The position numbers and the translations under genes were made by a program. A stretch of DNA of 64,000 bases from Ignavibacteriota bacterium. GTDB taxonomy: Bacteria > Bacteroidota > Ignavibacteria > Ignavibacteriales > Melioribacteraceae. The stretch is from the NCBI GenBank assembly GCA_016713565.1, contig JADJOX010000008.1, positions 186,001 through 250,000 on the forward strand, read 5' to 3'. Positions 18,537-28,591 of the stretch are shown piece after piece. The notes under the pieces are model-generated. The model worked only from the letters and a program-made list of their open reading frames with translations, searched no databases and had not been told where the DNA came from. Positions within the stretch are counted from its first letter, which is position 1. Each line of letters starts with the position of its first letter.

Positions 18537-21500
18537 TTAAATAATCTGTCGCAGCCATTTTTCAACTTCTTCTGTTTTCATATTTTTTCTTTTAGCGTAA
18601 TCTTCAACTTGATCATTAAGAATATTACCAACGGAAAAATATTTTGATTCCGGATTAGCAAAGTATAATCCGCATATTGAAGCAGGCGGATCCATCGCTA
18701 AATTTTCCGTTAGAGTTATACCGGTATTTTTTTCGATATCAAGTAAATTAAACAGTGTAAATTTTTCTGTATGATCAGGCTGTGCCGGATAACCTGGCGC
18801 GGGACGAATCCCAATATATTTTTCTTTAATTAAATCGTCATTCAATAGATTTTCGCTTTTCGCGTATCCCCAAATTTCGGTTCTAACTTTTTTATGAAGT
18901 AATTCAGCGTTAGCTTCGGCTAATCTATCTGCCAAAGCTTTAACCATAATAGCGTTATAATCATCATGATTCGCTTCAAATTCTTTTACCAATTTTTTTG
19001 AACCGATTCCAGCGGTAACCGCAAATAGTCCAATATAATCTTTTTCGCCTAAATTTAGCGGAGAAATAAAATCAGCCAATGCCAAATTCGGGAATTTATT
19101 GTTTTTATCTGTCTGTTGTCTTAAAGTATGCAATGTTGAAACAACTTTTCCATTTTCAAAAAGCTGGATATCATCTTCAACACTGTTTGCCTGGAAAATT
19201 TTACATACGCTTTTTGCAGTCAATAATTTTTCGGAAATTATTTTGTCCAATAATTTATTCGCGTCATCAAAAAGTTTTTTTGCTTCGCCGCCGTAATCTT
19301 TATTTTCAAATATTGAAGGATATTTTCCTTTCAATTCCCAAGTTATAAAGAGCGGTGTCCAATCGATGTAATCCCTTAATTTTTCAAGCGGGACTTCGTT
19401 ATCAATAATTAAATCAAAGTTATTTGGTTCAGTTATTTGAATTTTACCCCAATCCAAAACCAATTTATTTTTTCTTGCTTCAACAATAGAAATTAAATTT
19501 TGATTATTATTTTTCCTTTTATGCTGAACTCTTATTGTCTCATATTCGGAGGCAACTTCGTTTACAAAATTTTCTTTTGAATTAACGTTAAGTAATTTTC
19601 CCGCTACGGCAACAGCTTTTGAAGCGTCCAAAACATGAATTACATTTCCGGAATAATTTTCATCAATTTTTACCGCTGTATGCACTTTGGAAGTTGTAGC
19701 TCCTCCAATCAATAAAGGTAAATTCATTTTTTCTCTTTCTAATTCCTTTGCCACATGTATCATTTCATCAAGCGATGGAGTTATCAATCCGCTTAAACCA
19801 ATAATATCAACATTTTCTTCCTTTGCTTTTGAAATTATATTTTCTGAAGGCACCATAACACCAAGGTCAATAATATCGTAGTTGTTGCAGTTTAAAACAA
19901 CGCCTACAATATTTTTGCCAATATCATGAACATCACCTTTAACAGTCGCGAGCAAAATCTTTCCGGCTTTTTTAATTTCTCCCGTCGATCTTTGTTCCTC
20001 TTCAATATAAGGAATTAGATACGCGACAGCTTTTTTCATTACGCGGGCACTTTTTACAACTTGAGGCAAAAACATTTTACCCGAGCCGAATAAATCACCG
20101 ATTATGTTCATGCCGTCCATTAAAGGACCTTCAATAACCTGTAGCGGTGATTTAATTTTAATTCTTGCTTCTTCAATATCGTTAATTATGAATGTATCAA
20201 TTCCTTTAATCAAAGAATGTTTCAGCCTTTCTTCAATCGATAAATTTCGCCACTCATCAATTTTTATTTCTGATCTTTCCTTTTTGTCAATCTGCTGCGC
20301 AAATTCTATCAGTCTTTCTGTCGCGTCTTCCCGGCGGTTTAATATAACATCTTCAACAAGTTCAAGTAAATGTTTAGGAATTTCCTCATAAATGCCAAGT
20401 TGACCGGCATTGACAATTCCCATATCCATTCCGGCTTTTATAGCGTGATACAAAAATGCAGAGTGCATTGCTTCGCGCACTGTATCATTGCCTCTGAATG
20501 AAAATGATAAATTACTTACTCCGCCGGAAACTTTTGCGTAAGGAAGATTTTGCTTTATCCATTTTGTTGCATTAATGAAATCAACCGCATAATTGTTGTG
20601 CTCTTTAATTCCGGTCGCTATTGCAAAAATATTAGGATCAAAAATAATATCCTCAGGAGGGAAATTTATTTCTTCCGTTAATATTTTATAAGCTCTGCTG
20701 CAGATTTCGATCTTGCGTTCATAAGAATCAGCTTGACCGATTTCATCAAAAGCCATAACTATTACGGCTGAACCGTAATTTAAAACTTTTCTCGCGTGGT
20801 ACTTAAAAATTTCTTCGCCTTCTTTTAAACTTATTGAATTTACAATTCCTTTTCCCTGAAGGCATTTAAGTCCTGCTTCAATTACATTCCATTTTGATGA
20901 GTCCAGCATAATCGGCACTTTTGCGATATCCGGCTCTGATGCGATTAAATTTAAAAATTTTGTTATTGCCGATTCGGCATCGATCATTGCGTCGTCCATA
21001 TTTATATCAATGACTTGAGCGCCGTTATCGACTTGTTCTCTTGATACGCTTAATGCATCTGAATATTTATCTTCTTTTATTAATCTCGCGAATTTCTTTG
21101 AACCCATCACATTTGTTCGTTCTCCGATATTAATAAAATTAGAATCCGGACGAACAACTAATGGTTCTAATCCGCTTAAAGAAAGCAGCTTACTTTTCTC
21201 TTTTGGAATTCTGGGTTTGAATTCTTTGGCAATTTCCGAGAATACTTTTATATGTTCCGGAGTGGTTCCGCAGCATCCGCCTACAATGTTGAAATTTCCG
21301 TATTCGGCATATTTTGCCAAGACTTCATACATTTGATTCGGAGTTTCATCATAATTGCCAAATTCGTTCGGCAGTCCCGCGTTTGGATAAATACTTACAA
21401 AGCAGCTTGCTAAATCGGAAATTTCTTGAATGAAAGGACGCATTTGTTTTGGACCTAAAGAACAATTTAAACCAACACTCAATAAATTTTGAGTATGCGA

Positions 21501-22199
21501 AATGGAATTCCAAAATGCTTCGAATGTTTGTCCGGATAGAGTTCTTCCGCTTTGATCTACAATTGTTCCTGAAATCATTATCGGAAGCAAAATATTTTTT
21601 TCGGCAAAATATTGATGAATGGCAAACAGTGCGGATTTTGCGTTTAAAGTATCGGTAATTGTTTCAACCAAAAGAATATCTACTCCGCCATCGACTAATC
21701 CTCTTACTTGATCATAATATGAATTTTTCATTTCATCAAAAGTTAAATCTCTGGCTCCCGGATCCTCAACTTTGGATGACATTGAAAGCGTTTTATTTGT
21801 TGGACCAATAGAACCCGCCACAAATCTCGGCTTTTGGGAGTTTTTAGCGGTATAAATATTTGCAGTTTCTTTTGCTAATTTTGCCGACGCAAAATTCATA
21901 TCATAAATTACGTGTTCCATGCCGTAATCGGCTTGAGATATTGAAGTCGCGTTAAAAGTATTTGTCTCAATAATATCTGCGCCTGCTTCAAGATAAAGTT
22001 TATGAATTTCCTTAATAACATGCGGCTGAGTAATTGAGAGCAGATCATTATCGCCGCGCAGTGATTTTGCATGATCTTTAAATCTTTCACCTTTAAAGTC
22101 GGATTCAGTCAATTTATAACGTTGAATCAAACTCCCCATTGCGCCGTCAAGGATTAATATCCTTTGACTAAGAATTTCACTTAATATATCGAATTGCAT
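18537..22199 (-). CDS. metH: Cobalamin-dependent methionine synthase
   Basis: Methylates homocysteine from methyltetrahydrofolate through a B12 cofactor. All four modules are present in one 1220-aa chain: homocysteine-binding domain with zinc cysteines (GLNCSLGP and GGCCGTTPEHI), pterin-binding domain (NIGERTNVMGSKKF), B12-binding domain with the His-on motif GDVHDIGKNI and GLSGLITPSLDEM, and the AdoMet-dependent reactivation domain with RPAPGYPAQPDHTEK. Full length, no disruptions seen. No cobalamin or SAM riboswitch could be recognised in the 97 bases before it. It diverges from hldD. Confidence 0.97.
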   Translation of the reverse strand: MQFDILSEILSQRILILDGAMGSLIQRYKLTESDFKGERFKDHAKSLRGDNDLLSITQPHVIKEIHKLYLEAGADIIETNTFNATSISQADYGMEHVIYDMNFASAKLAKETANIYTAKNSQKPRFVAGSIGPTNKTLSMSSKVEDPGARDLTFDEMKNSYYDQVRGLVDGGVDILLVETITDTLNAKSALFAIHQYFAEKNILLPIMISGTIVDQSGRTLSGQTFEAFWNSISHTQNLLSVGLNCSLGPKQMRPFIQEISDLASCFVSIYPNAGLPNEFGNYDETPNQMYEVLAKYAEYGNFNIVGGCCGTTPEHIKVFSEIAKEFKPRIPKEKSKLLSLSGLEPLVVRPDSNFINIGERTNVMGSKKFARLIKEDKYSDALSVSREQVDNGAQVIDINMDDAMIDAESAITKFLNLIASEPDIAKVPIMLDSSKWNVIEAGLKCLQGKGIVNSISLKEGEEIFKYHARKVLNYGSAVIVMAFDEIGQADSYERKIEICSRAYKILTEEINFPPEDIIFDPNIFAIATGIKEHNNYAVDFINATKWIKQNLPYAKVSGGVSNLSFSFRGNDTVREAMHSAFLYHAIKAGMDMGIVNAGQLGIYEEIPKHLLELVEDVILNRREDATERLIEFAQQIDKKERSEIKIDEWRNLSIEERLKHSLIKGIDTFIINDIEEARIKIKSPLQVIEGPLMDGMNIIGDLFGSGKMFLPQVVKSARVMKKAVAYLIPYIEEEQRSTGEIKKAGKILLATVKGDVHDIGKNIVGVVLNCNNYDIIDLGVMVPSENIISKAKEENVDIIGLSGLITPSLDEMIHVAKELEREKMNLPLLIGGATTSKVHTAVKIDENYSGNVIHVLDASKAVAVAGKLLNVNSKENFVNEVASEYETIRVQHKRKNNNQNLISIVEARKNKLVLDWGKIQITEPNNFDLIIDNEVPLEKLRDYIDWTPLFITWELKGKYPSIFENKDYGGEAKKLFDDANKLLDKIISEKLLTAKSVCKIFQANSVEDDIQLFENGKVVSTLHTLRQQTDKNNKFPNLALADFISPLNLGEKDYIGLFAVTAGIGSKKLVKEFEANHDDYNAIMVKALADRLAEANAELLHKKVRTEIWGYAKSENLLNDDLIKEKYIGIRPAPGYPAQPDHTEKFTLFNLLDIEKNTGITLTENLAMDPPASICGLYFANPESKYFSVGNILNDQVEDYAKRKNMKTEEVEKWLRQII

Positions 22200-22296
22200 T
22201 TTCTCCTGACTTTCTGACTATTTATCGATTTTTTAAAAATATAATTTAATGAAATTTTATAACTTTACTTTACATTATATACGGATAGGAGTTAAA

Positions 22297-23268
22297 ATGA
22301 TTATTGTAACCGGCGGAGCCGGATTTATTGGAAGCGCAATTGTTTGGAAATTGAACGATATGGGAATTGATGATATTATTATTGTTGATCATCTTGGTGA
22401 AAGTGAAAAATGGAAAAATTTAGTGGGTTTAAAATATTTGGACATTTTTCATAAAGATGAATTTTTAGAATTAATAACCGAAAATTCGTTTGAAAATATT
22501 GATACAATTTTTCATTTGGGTGCTTGCTCTTCAACTACAGAAAAAGACGCGGATTATTTGCTGTATAATAATTTTAAGTACACAAAAACATTAGCCGAAT
22601 ATTCATTAGAAAATAATGTAAAATTTATATACGCATCCAGTGCGGCCACTTACGGCAATGGCGAAAACGGTTATGATGATGATGAAGAAAAATTAGAAAT
22701 TCTTAAACCGCTGAACATGTATGGATATTCCAAACACATGTTTGATCTTTGGGCAAAGAAACTTAAAATCGACGATAAAATTGTTGGTATAAAATACTTT
22801 AATGTTTTTGGTCCGAACGAATATCACAAAGGCGATATGAGAAGCATTGTTCATAAAGCGTTTGGACAAATAAAAGAAACAGGAAAAGTAAATTTGTTTA
22901 AGTCATATTTGCCAAATTATGAAGACGGAAAACAAATGCGTGATTTTATATATATAAAAGACGCGGTAGAAATGACTATTCATTTTTATTTAAATAAAGA
23001 CAAAAATGGTTTATTCAATGTAGGAACCGGAAAAACAAGAACTTGGGTTGATTTAGTTGGTTCTATTTTTAAAGCAATGAATATTAAAACAAATATTGAG
23101 TTTATAGAAATGCCGGAAATTTTAAGAGGGAAGTATCAATATTTTACAGAAGCGAAAATTGATAAAATAAGAAATGCCGGTTATAACAAAGAAATAATTT
23201 CCATGGAAAATTCAATTGACGATTATGTTAAAGAATATTTGATCAAGGAAAGACACTTAACAAATTAA
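22297..23268 (+). CDS. hldD: ADP-L-glycero-D-manno-heptose 6-epimerase
   Basis: Makes the heptose precursor of the lipopolysaccharide inner core. Extended SDR fold: NAD-binding TGGAGFIGSAI at the N-terminus, SSAATYG, and the Tyr-x3-Lys pair in YGYSKHMF. The blocks HLGACSSTTEKDADYL and YFNVFGPNEYHKGDMRS are characteristic of HldD rather than other epimerases. The open frame extends back to 22249, but the ATG at 22297 gives MIIVTGGAGF and has AGGAG six bases before it. The length is 323 aa. It implies an LPS-bearing outer membrane. Confidence 0.95.
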   Translation: MIIVTGGAGFIGSAIVWKLNDMGIDDIIIVDHLGESEKWKNLVGLKYLDIFHKDEFLELITENSFENIDTIFHLGACSSTTEKDADYLLYNNFKYTKTLAEYSLENNVKFIYASSAATYGNGENGYDDDEEKLEILKPLNMYGYSKHMFDLWAKKLKIDDKIVGIKYFNVFGPNEYHKGDMRSIVHKAFGQIKETGKVNLFKSYLPNYEDGKQMRDFIYIKDAVEMTIHFYLNKDKNGLFNVGTGKTRTWVDLVGSIFKAMNIKTNIEFIEMPEILRGKYQYFTEAKIDKIRNAGYNKEIISMENSIDDYVKEYLIKERHLTN

Positions 23269-23363
23269 AAATTGTAAAGTTGAATAGATCTAAAGCTTAC
23301 TTGTATCATTTTAATTTTATTTTTTGATTTATATTTTTTCATTTTTCAATTCAATTAAAACTT

Positions 23364-23822
23364 ATGAAACTTGCGACTCTTTGTTATGTAATGAATGATA
23401 ATAAAACACTTATGCTTTATAGAAATAAAAAAGAAAATGATTATCATGAAGGGAAATGGAACGGACTTGGCGGAAAATTTGAACAAGGTGAAGCACCGGA
23501 AGAATGCGCGATTCGTGAAGTATTTGAAGAATCGGGATTAAAAGTAAAAGATCCGGTTTTAAAAGGTCACATTACTTTTCCAATGTTTGATGGAAAAGAT
23601 GATTGGTACGTTTGGCTTTATGTTTTTAACGACTTTGAAGGAAATTTAATTGATTCTCCCGAAGGCAGGCTGGAGTGGATACCAAATGAAAAACTAAATG
23701 AGCTGAATTTATGGGAAGGTGATAAAATATTTATTCCCTGGCTTTTCAATGATAAAATTTTCAGCGCAAAATTCAATTACGAAAATGGAAAATATATAGA
23801 TTATTCAGTAATATTTTATTAG
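23364..23822 (+). CDS. Nudix hydrolase, 8-oxo-dGTP diphosphatase type
   Basis: A 152-aa protein with an intact Nudix box from GGKFEQGEAPEECA to REVFEESGL (residues 36-61), including the metal-binding REVxEE core. KWNGLGGKFE just before it and the WYVWLYVF strand resemble MutT/MTH1-like 8-oxo-dGTP cleaning enzymes. The exact nucleotide preference is uncertain. It converges with the alpha/beta hydrolase gene, their stop codons overlapping by four bases. Confidence 0.88.
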   Translation: MKLATLCYVMNDNKTLMLYRNKKENDYHEGKWNGLGGKFEQGEAPEECAIREVFEESGLKVKDPVLKGHITFPMFDGKDDWYVWLYVFNDFEGNLIDSPEGRLEWIPNEKLNELNLWEGDKIFIPWLFNDKIFSAKFNYENGKYIDYSVIFY

Positions 23823-24610
23823 AAAATTCCTTCTAAAAATGTCATAATATTTTTATTAATTTCATCCGGCTGTTCAAGCGGCGTCATATGTCCTGAGTTT
23901 TTAATTTCTGCAAACTTTGCGTCTTTAATTTCATCAGCAATAATTTTCATTACATTTGGCGGTGTTAGTTTATCAAATTCTCCGCAAATTACCAAAGTTG
24001 GCAGACTAATATTCTTTAGCGTTGAAGTTGTATCTGTTCTGCTTAACATTGCAATCAGACTTCCTTTTACGCCGATTGAGTTGCTTTTTCTGGATTTATT
24101 CAATACAGTATTGTAAAGATTTGGATTGTTCTTGATAGTATCTTCCCAGAAGCAAGTCGGAACAAAGCCATCGACAAAAGCAATTACGCCTTCTTTATTA
24201 ATCTTTGCGATTCCGTTTTGTCTTTTAATTTTTCCTTCGTTATTATCGCTTTCAGATCTTGTATCCATTAAGATTACCGCTGAAAATTTTGACTGATCAA
24301 TTTCCAATGCCCGAAAAGTAATGTATCCGCCCATTGAAAGTCCGCAAATAATTGGCTTATCCAATTTCAATTCATCTACTATTGAAAACAAATCATCAAC
24401 AAAAGAGTCCATTGTAAATTGTCCGTTACCGGCGGGACTATTTCCCAAACCGCGAATATCATATCTTACGCAATAAAATTTATCTTTTAGAAAATTTACC
24501 TGTTCATCCCACATTGTATGGTCATAAGGAAAGCCGTGCAAAAAAATAATTGATTTATTCTTATTGTCGCCTTCCAAAAAAACTCGTAGATCATTGATAA
24601 TAATTTCCAT
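23819..24610 (-). CDS. Alpha/beta hydrolase
   Basis: About 263 aa, cytosolic. The oxyanion segment is FLHGFPYDHTMWDEQ, the nucleophile elbow GLSMGGYI, the acid CGEFDKLTPP and the catalytic His SGHMTPLEQPDEI, all in order. The open frame extends to 24724, but the ATG at 24610 is preceded by GAGGCTGAT and gives a normal family N-terminus. The closest general class is the pimeloyl-ester/3-oxoadipate enol-lactonase group; the substrate is not known. Confidence 0.85.
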   Translation of the reverse strand: MEIIINDLRVFLEGDNKNKSIIFLHGFPYDHTMWDEQVNFLKDKFYCVRYDIRGLGNSPAGNGQFTMDSFVDDLFSIVDELKLDKPIICGLSMGGYITFRALEIDQSKFSAVILMDTRSESDNNEGKIKRQNGIAKINKEGVIAFVDGFVPTCFWEDTIKNNPNLYNTVLNKSRKSNSIGVKGSLIAMLSRTDTTSTLKNISLPTLVICGEFDKLTPPNVMKIIADEIKDAKFAEIKNSGHMTPLEQPDEINKNIMTFLEGIF

Positions 24611-24762
24611 ATCAGCCTCAAATATTTTATTCAAATATAACATTCTTTTATTTCCTTTGAATACATAATTAATGAAAATTATGTACTTGATTTTAACAAG
24701 ATAAATAAGTATGATATTCATCATAGTAACATTTTATTATCTAAAATAAACGGGAGGATAAA

Positions 24763-25335
24763 ATGGTTTACGAAAGTTTAATTGCGATAGTTGAAAGTCA
24801 TTTAAATGATCTTACAAAAACTTGGGTACAGGAAGTAAAGAAATCCGAATATTTAAGTTCGTATCAAAAATTAGAAGAGAAGGAACTTTATTTAAGAGGA
24901 TATGTTCTTTTTAATAATTTGTTAAATTGGCTTTTAAAAGGCGCATCAAATGATGACGCCGCTGTTTACTTTAAGAAAATTGGCGAAGATAGAATAAACG
25001 AAGGCGCGCCTTTAACAGAAGTTTATTACGCTTTGCATCTGGAGAAAAAAGTTTTATGGAGTTACGTAGCTTGGAAGGATGAAGTTGCAGGAATTCTTAA
25101 AGCTTATGACGCCATTGAGTTTATGACCGTTATAAATAATTATTTTGATCTGGGTAATTTTTATATTATTAAAGGATATAATGAAAATCTTTACATTAAA
25201 TTAGCCGATTCAAATAAATTTGAAAAAGATGAATTAGAGCAGATGTTTGTTAGCGGTGCTTTATACCAAGAAAGTATAAAAACAGTAAAAGAAAAAATGT
25301 ATAGTGAAGCATTAAGCATTGGAATAATAAGATAG
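24763..25335 (+). CDS. RsbRD_N-like helical protein, copy 1
   Basis: A 190-aa all-helical protein with no signal peptide. The pattern (LTKTWVQEVKKSEYL, a central LTEVYYALHLEKKVLWSYV and an FDLGNFYIIKGYNE end) resembles the RsbRD N-terminal domain, a globin-like sensory fold in stressosome-related regulators. No output domain is attached. GGGAGG precedes the ATG. It is clearly paralogous to the next gene, 25 bases downstream, and the two are probably one transcript. Ligand and partner are unknown. Confidence 0.65.
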   Translation: MVYESLIAIVESHLNDLTKTWVQEVKKSEYLSSYQKLEEKELYLRGYVLFNNLLNWLLKGASNDDAAVYFKKIGEDRINEGAPLTEVYYALHLEKKVLWSYVAWKDEVAGILKAYDAIEFMTVINNYFDLGNFYIIKGYNENLYIKLADSNKFEKDELEQMFVSGALYQESIKTVKEKMYSEALSIGIIR

Positions 25336-25360
25336 ATAAAAATTTTTTTGGGGAGGTAAA

Positions 25361-25909
25361 ATGTTGGCAAGAAATTTATCCAAAATTGTTGATGACCAAA
25401 TTGAAGAACTTAAACGAGAATGGCTGACAGAAGTTAGAAATTCTGAATATTTAAAAACCTACAAAACCTTTAATGATAAGGAAACAACAAAAAGAGGTGA
25501 AGCAGTTTTTTCCTATTTAAGCGAATGGCTGAAAGACGGTGCAACCAATAAAAGTGCTGAAGACTATTTTGAGAATGTCGGAGCTTCACGATTTAGAGAA
25601 CGGTTTCCTTTAACTGAAGTACATTACGCGGTTTATTTACTAAAGAAAATATTTTGGAGTAGAATTGATTGGCGCGATAAAGTAACGGGTGCTTTTGAAA
25701 CTTCTAACGCCACAAAAATTATGAGCGTGTTTAATGATTATTTCGATCTCGCGAATTTCTCAATTACAAAAGGATATTTTAACGAACTTTTAAACAGTAT
25801 AAATGATGATAAATCAATTTCAAAAGAAGATTTGAAAAGTTTGCTCACAAAAGGAAAACTCGACGCTGAAAAACTTGAGGACGACGAATTTATTTGGCGT
25901 CACGTATAA
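25361..25909 (+). CDS. RsbRD_N-like helical protein, copy 2
   Basis: A 182-aa paralogue of the preceding gene: KREWLTEVRNSEYL, LTEVHYAVYLLKKIFWSRIDW and FNDYFDLANFSITKGY align with copy 1 without large gaps. GGGGAGG lies before the ATG, and a terminator follows. The divergence is concentrated in the C-terminal 40 residues, which are charged and probably disordered. Tandem single-domain copies without an effector suggest that they form a heterodimer or act as stand-alone sensors, but this is inference. Confidence 0.65.
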   Translation: MLARNLSKIVDDQIEELKREWLTEVRNSEYLKTYKTFNDKETTKRGEAVFSYLSEWLKDGATNKSAEDYFENVGASRFRERFPLTEVHYAVYLLKKIFWSRIDWRDKVTGAFETSNATKIMSVFNDYFDLANFSITKGYFNELLNSINDDKSISKEDLKSLLTKGKLDAEKLEDDEFIWRHV

Positions 25910-25933
25910 ATATTAAGAAATACTTCAAAATTT

Positions 25934-25961
25934 AATTCCGGCTTTAAGTCGGAATTTTTTT
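25934..25961 (+). terminator. Rho-independent terminator after the RsbRD_N-like pair
   Basis: AATTCCG pairs perfectly with CGGAATT around a nine-base loop, followed by a T-tract of five. Confidence 0.8.
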
Positions 25962-25975
25962 ATTCAAGTAAAACT

Positions 25976-26596
25976 ATGAATCACGAGATAACCGCGATTT
26001 TATTATCCGGCGGAAAAAGTTCAAGAATTGGTGAGGACAAAGCACTTCTGAAAATAACAGATGTTCCAATTATTGAAGATATTTACAATCTGCTTAAAAG
26101 AATTTTTAATAAAATAATTTTGATAACTAATGATCCGCTGAATTATAATTTTTTGAATGTAGAAATTCATGAAGATATTTACCGCGGATTCGGACCTTTA
26201 TCTGGAATTCATTCCGGTTTAGTAAATTCTGATACTGAAAATAATTTTATAATTTCTTGCGATATGCCGTTCGTAACTTCTGATTTAATAAATTTTCTGA
26301 TTAGGCAAATTTCTGAAGAAGATATTTTAATTCCAAAATCAAATAAAAACATTCATTCGCTTTGCGCCGTATATAAAAAAAACTGCCTGCCAAAAATTGA
26401 AGAATTACTTAAGCAAGTACCAATAAATTATAATGAAACCGGAAAAACAAAGATCAAACTTTTTGATCTAATTAATTCTGTTAACACGAGATTTATTGAA
26501 ATATCCAAGCAATCATTTTTTAATGAAGATATTGTTTTTAATATGAATACTATTGAAGATTTCAAATTTGCCTTAAATAAATTTAAAAAATTATGA
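25976..26596 (+). CDS. mobA: Molybdenum cofactor guanylyltransferase
   Basis: Attaches GMP to molybdopterin to make the guanine dinucleotide cofactor used by DMSO-reductase-family enzymes. The nucleotide-binding signature is LLSGGKSSRIGEDKALL (residues 9-25), followed by EDIYRGFGPLSGIHSGL and ISCDMPFV, the metal-binding Asp region. The length of 206 aa is typical. It lies about 80 bases before the sulfur-respiration genes, which encode a molybdoenzyme of exactly this family, so co-location is functionally sensible. Confidence 0.92.
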   Translation: MNHEITAILLSGGKSSRIGEDKALLKITDVPIIEDIYNLLKRIFNKIILITNDPLNYNFLNVEIHEDIYRGFGPLSGIHSGLVNSDTENNFIISCDMPFVTSDLINFLIRQISEEDILIPKSNKNIHSLCAVYKKNCLPKIEELLKQVPINYNETGKTKIKLFDLINSVNTRFIEISKQSFFNEDIVFNMNTIEDFKFALNKFKKL

Positions 26597-26674
26597 TAAA
26601 AATTTATGTTGAATACTGTTTTAGAATATGATAAAAATCAGAGGATAATTTTCTAATTAAATTGAGATCGGAAT

Positions 26675-28591
26675 TTGAACTTAAAGTTAGATCATAAAAC
26701 ATTAGAAAAATATGTTTTAGTAATTTTCGGAAGCTTATTGATTGTTTTTGTTATTTATTATTTTGTCTTTAAGATCAATTGGGTAAAATTATACCAAGAT
26801 CAATCATCCGCAAAAAATATAACCGCAATTTCAGAAAGTTGTGTTCAATGCCATGGTGAAGTTAAAGGATTTTCAAAATATCACAATCCGCAAAAGATAG
26901 GCTGCAGTTCTTGTCACTTAGGAAATACAAAGGATAAATTAAAAGATCTTGCACACGCCGGAATGATTAGAATCCCCGGCAATTTAGAAAACGCAAAATT
27001 AACATGCGGAAAAACAAATTGTCATCCCGGAATTTCCGAAAGAGTTGATTCTTCACTTATGTCTACAATGTCCGGAATTATAAGCGTAAATAAATTCGCG
27101 TTTGACGAATTAAAAGAACCTTCCGGAAAATTCAATATCGAAAAAATTGGGAATTCAGCTTCCGAATCTCACTTACGTAATTTATGCGCTTCGTGTCATC
27201 TTGGAAATGAAAAAAAAGAATATGGAATAATAACGGAATTATCACGCGGCGGCGGATGCAACGCTTGTCATTTAAATTATTCTATAGAAGCTGAACATGA
27301 ATTGGAAACTTACAAATTAATGCGGGAGCAAAAACGAGATTCAGCATTAATAAAATTTCATCCTTCGCTTACAATTAATGTTACAAACGATCATTGTTTC
27401 GGATGCCACAGCCGTTCGGGCAGAATATCAACAAATTATGAAGGATGGCATGAAACGGGATTTATTGATAAAAAAATTGTTGATAATATTAATTTTAGAT
27501 TACTTGACGACGGCAGAATATTTCAAAAGAAAATTCCGGATGTTCATTATAACGCGGGGTTGGTTTGTGTCGATTGTCATATTTCGTATGAAGTTATGGG
27601 AAACGGAAAATCATTTGAACATAAAGAAGAACAAATATTAATAAGCTGTGAAGATTGCCATAGTGAAAATTTTTCCGCGATGAAATTAAGTGAGTTCGAT
27701 TTTGAATCAAAAAAAATAGCCGAAGTAAATGGAATAAATGACGATGAAAGAGATTTTATTAAGGTAAATAAATCTCAAACACCTTTAATAAATACTGAGG
27801 TTAGAAATAATCATAGTGCAAAATTAAATGGAAAACGGACAAAAAAAGTCTACGATTTAAAACCGCCGAAATTTGAGTGCAATAATTCAAAAGCTCATAG
27901 ATCATTATCGTGCAATAGCTGTCATACCGCATGGGTTCCGCAATGCATTGGCTGTCATACCGCATTTGAAACGGGAATTCAAGGGTTTGATCTGTTGGAT
28001 AATAAAATGATAAATTCCTCTTGGGTTGAATATAACGGAGAATATTTTTCAGAATTGCCCACATTGGGAATAAAGGAAACGAAGGAAAACGAAAAAACTG
28101 AAAGAAGTGTTGATACATTTGTTCCGGGTATGATAATGACTTTAGATAAATCAAAATTTAACAAAGAAAATAAAGGAATAATATTTAAAAGATTTTTTGC
28201 CCCATCTGTCGCGCATACAATAAGAAAAGAAAGCAGAAGTTGTGAATCATGTCATAATAATTCATTGGCGCTTGGCTACGGAAGGGGAAAACTGGAATTT
28301 ATAATTCACAAAAATATTGGAAAATGGATTTTCAAACCGAATTTTAAATTAGTCGAATTTGACAATTTACCCGAAGATGCCTGGATTGGATTTTTAAGAT
28401 CCGGAGATAAAAATTTTAGTACAAGAAAGAATATTCGTCCTTTTTCCATTGATGAGCAAAAGAAAATATTAACGGTCGGCGCATGTTTAGCATGCCATAG
28501 ATCAGATTCTAAAATTATGACGGAATCATTATCAAATTTTGAGAATCAGCTTAAAAAGTTATCTTCAAATTGCGTACTTCCAAGCTGGTAG
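26675..28591 (+). CDS. Membrane-anchored multihaem cytochrome c (about 12 haems)
   Basis: A 638-aa protein with one N-terminal membrane anchor (VLVIFGSLLIVFVIYYFVF, about residues 13-31) and the rest in the periplasm. Eleven CxxCH haem motifs are visible (CVQCH, CSSCH, CASCH, CNACH, CFGCH, CVDCH, CEDCH, CNSCH, CIGCH, CESCH, CLACH), plus CGKTNCH, a possible CX4CH site. The start is TTG; a TGA four codons upstream closes the frame and GAGATCGG serves as a weak ribosome site. It probably carries electrons between the quinone pool or cytochrome b and the octahaem enzyme encoded next. I recognise no named family, so the electron-transfer role is inferred from context. Confidence 0.85.
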   Translation: MNLKLDHKTLEKYVLVIFGSLLIVFVIYYFVFKINWVKLYQDQSSAKNITAISESCVQCHGEVKGFSKYHNPQKIGCSSCHLGNTKDKLKDLAHAGMIRIPGNLENAKLTCGKTNCHPGISERVDSSLMSTMSGIISVNKFAFDELKEPSGKFNIEKIGNSASESHLRNLCASCHLGNEKKEYGIITELSRGGGCNACHLNYSIEAEHELETYKLMREQKRDSALIKFHPSLTINVTNDHCFGCHSRSGRISTNYEGWHETGFIDKKIVDNINFRLLDDGRIFQKKIPDVHYNAGLVCVDCHISYEVMGNGKSFEHKEEQILISCEDCHSENFSAMKLSEFDFESKKIAEVNGINDDERDFIKVNKSQTPLINTEVRNNHSAKLNGKRTKKVYDLKPPKFECNNSKAHRSLSCNSCHTAWVPQCIGCHTAFETGIQGFDLLDNKMINSSWVEYNGEYFSELPTLGIKETKENEKTERSVDTFVPGMIMTLDKSKFNKENKGIIFKRFFAPSVAHTIRKESRSCESCHNNSLALGYGRGKLEFIIHKNIGKWIFKPNFKLVEFDNLPEDAWIGFLRSGDKNFSTRKNIRPFSIDEQKKILTVGACLACHRSDSKIMTESLSNFENQLKKLSSNCVLPSW

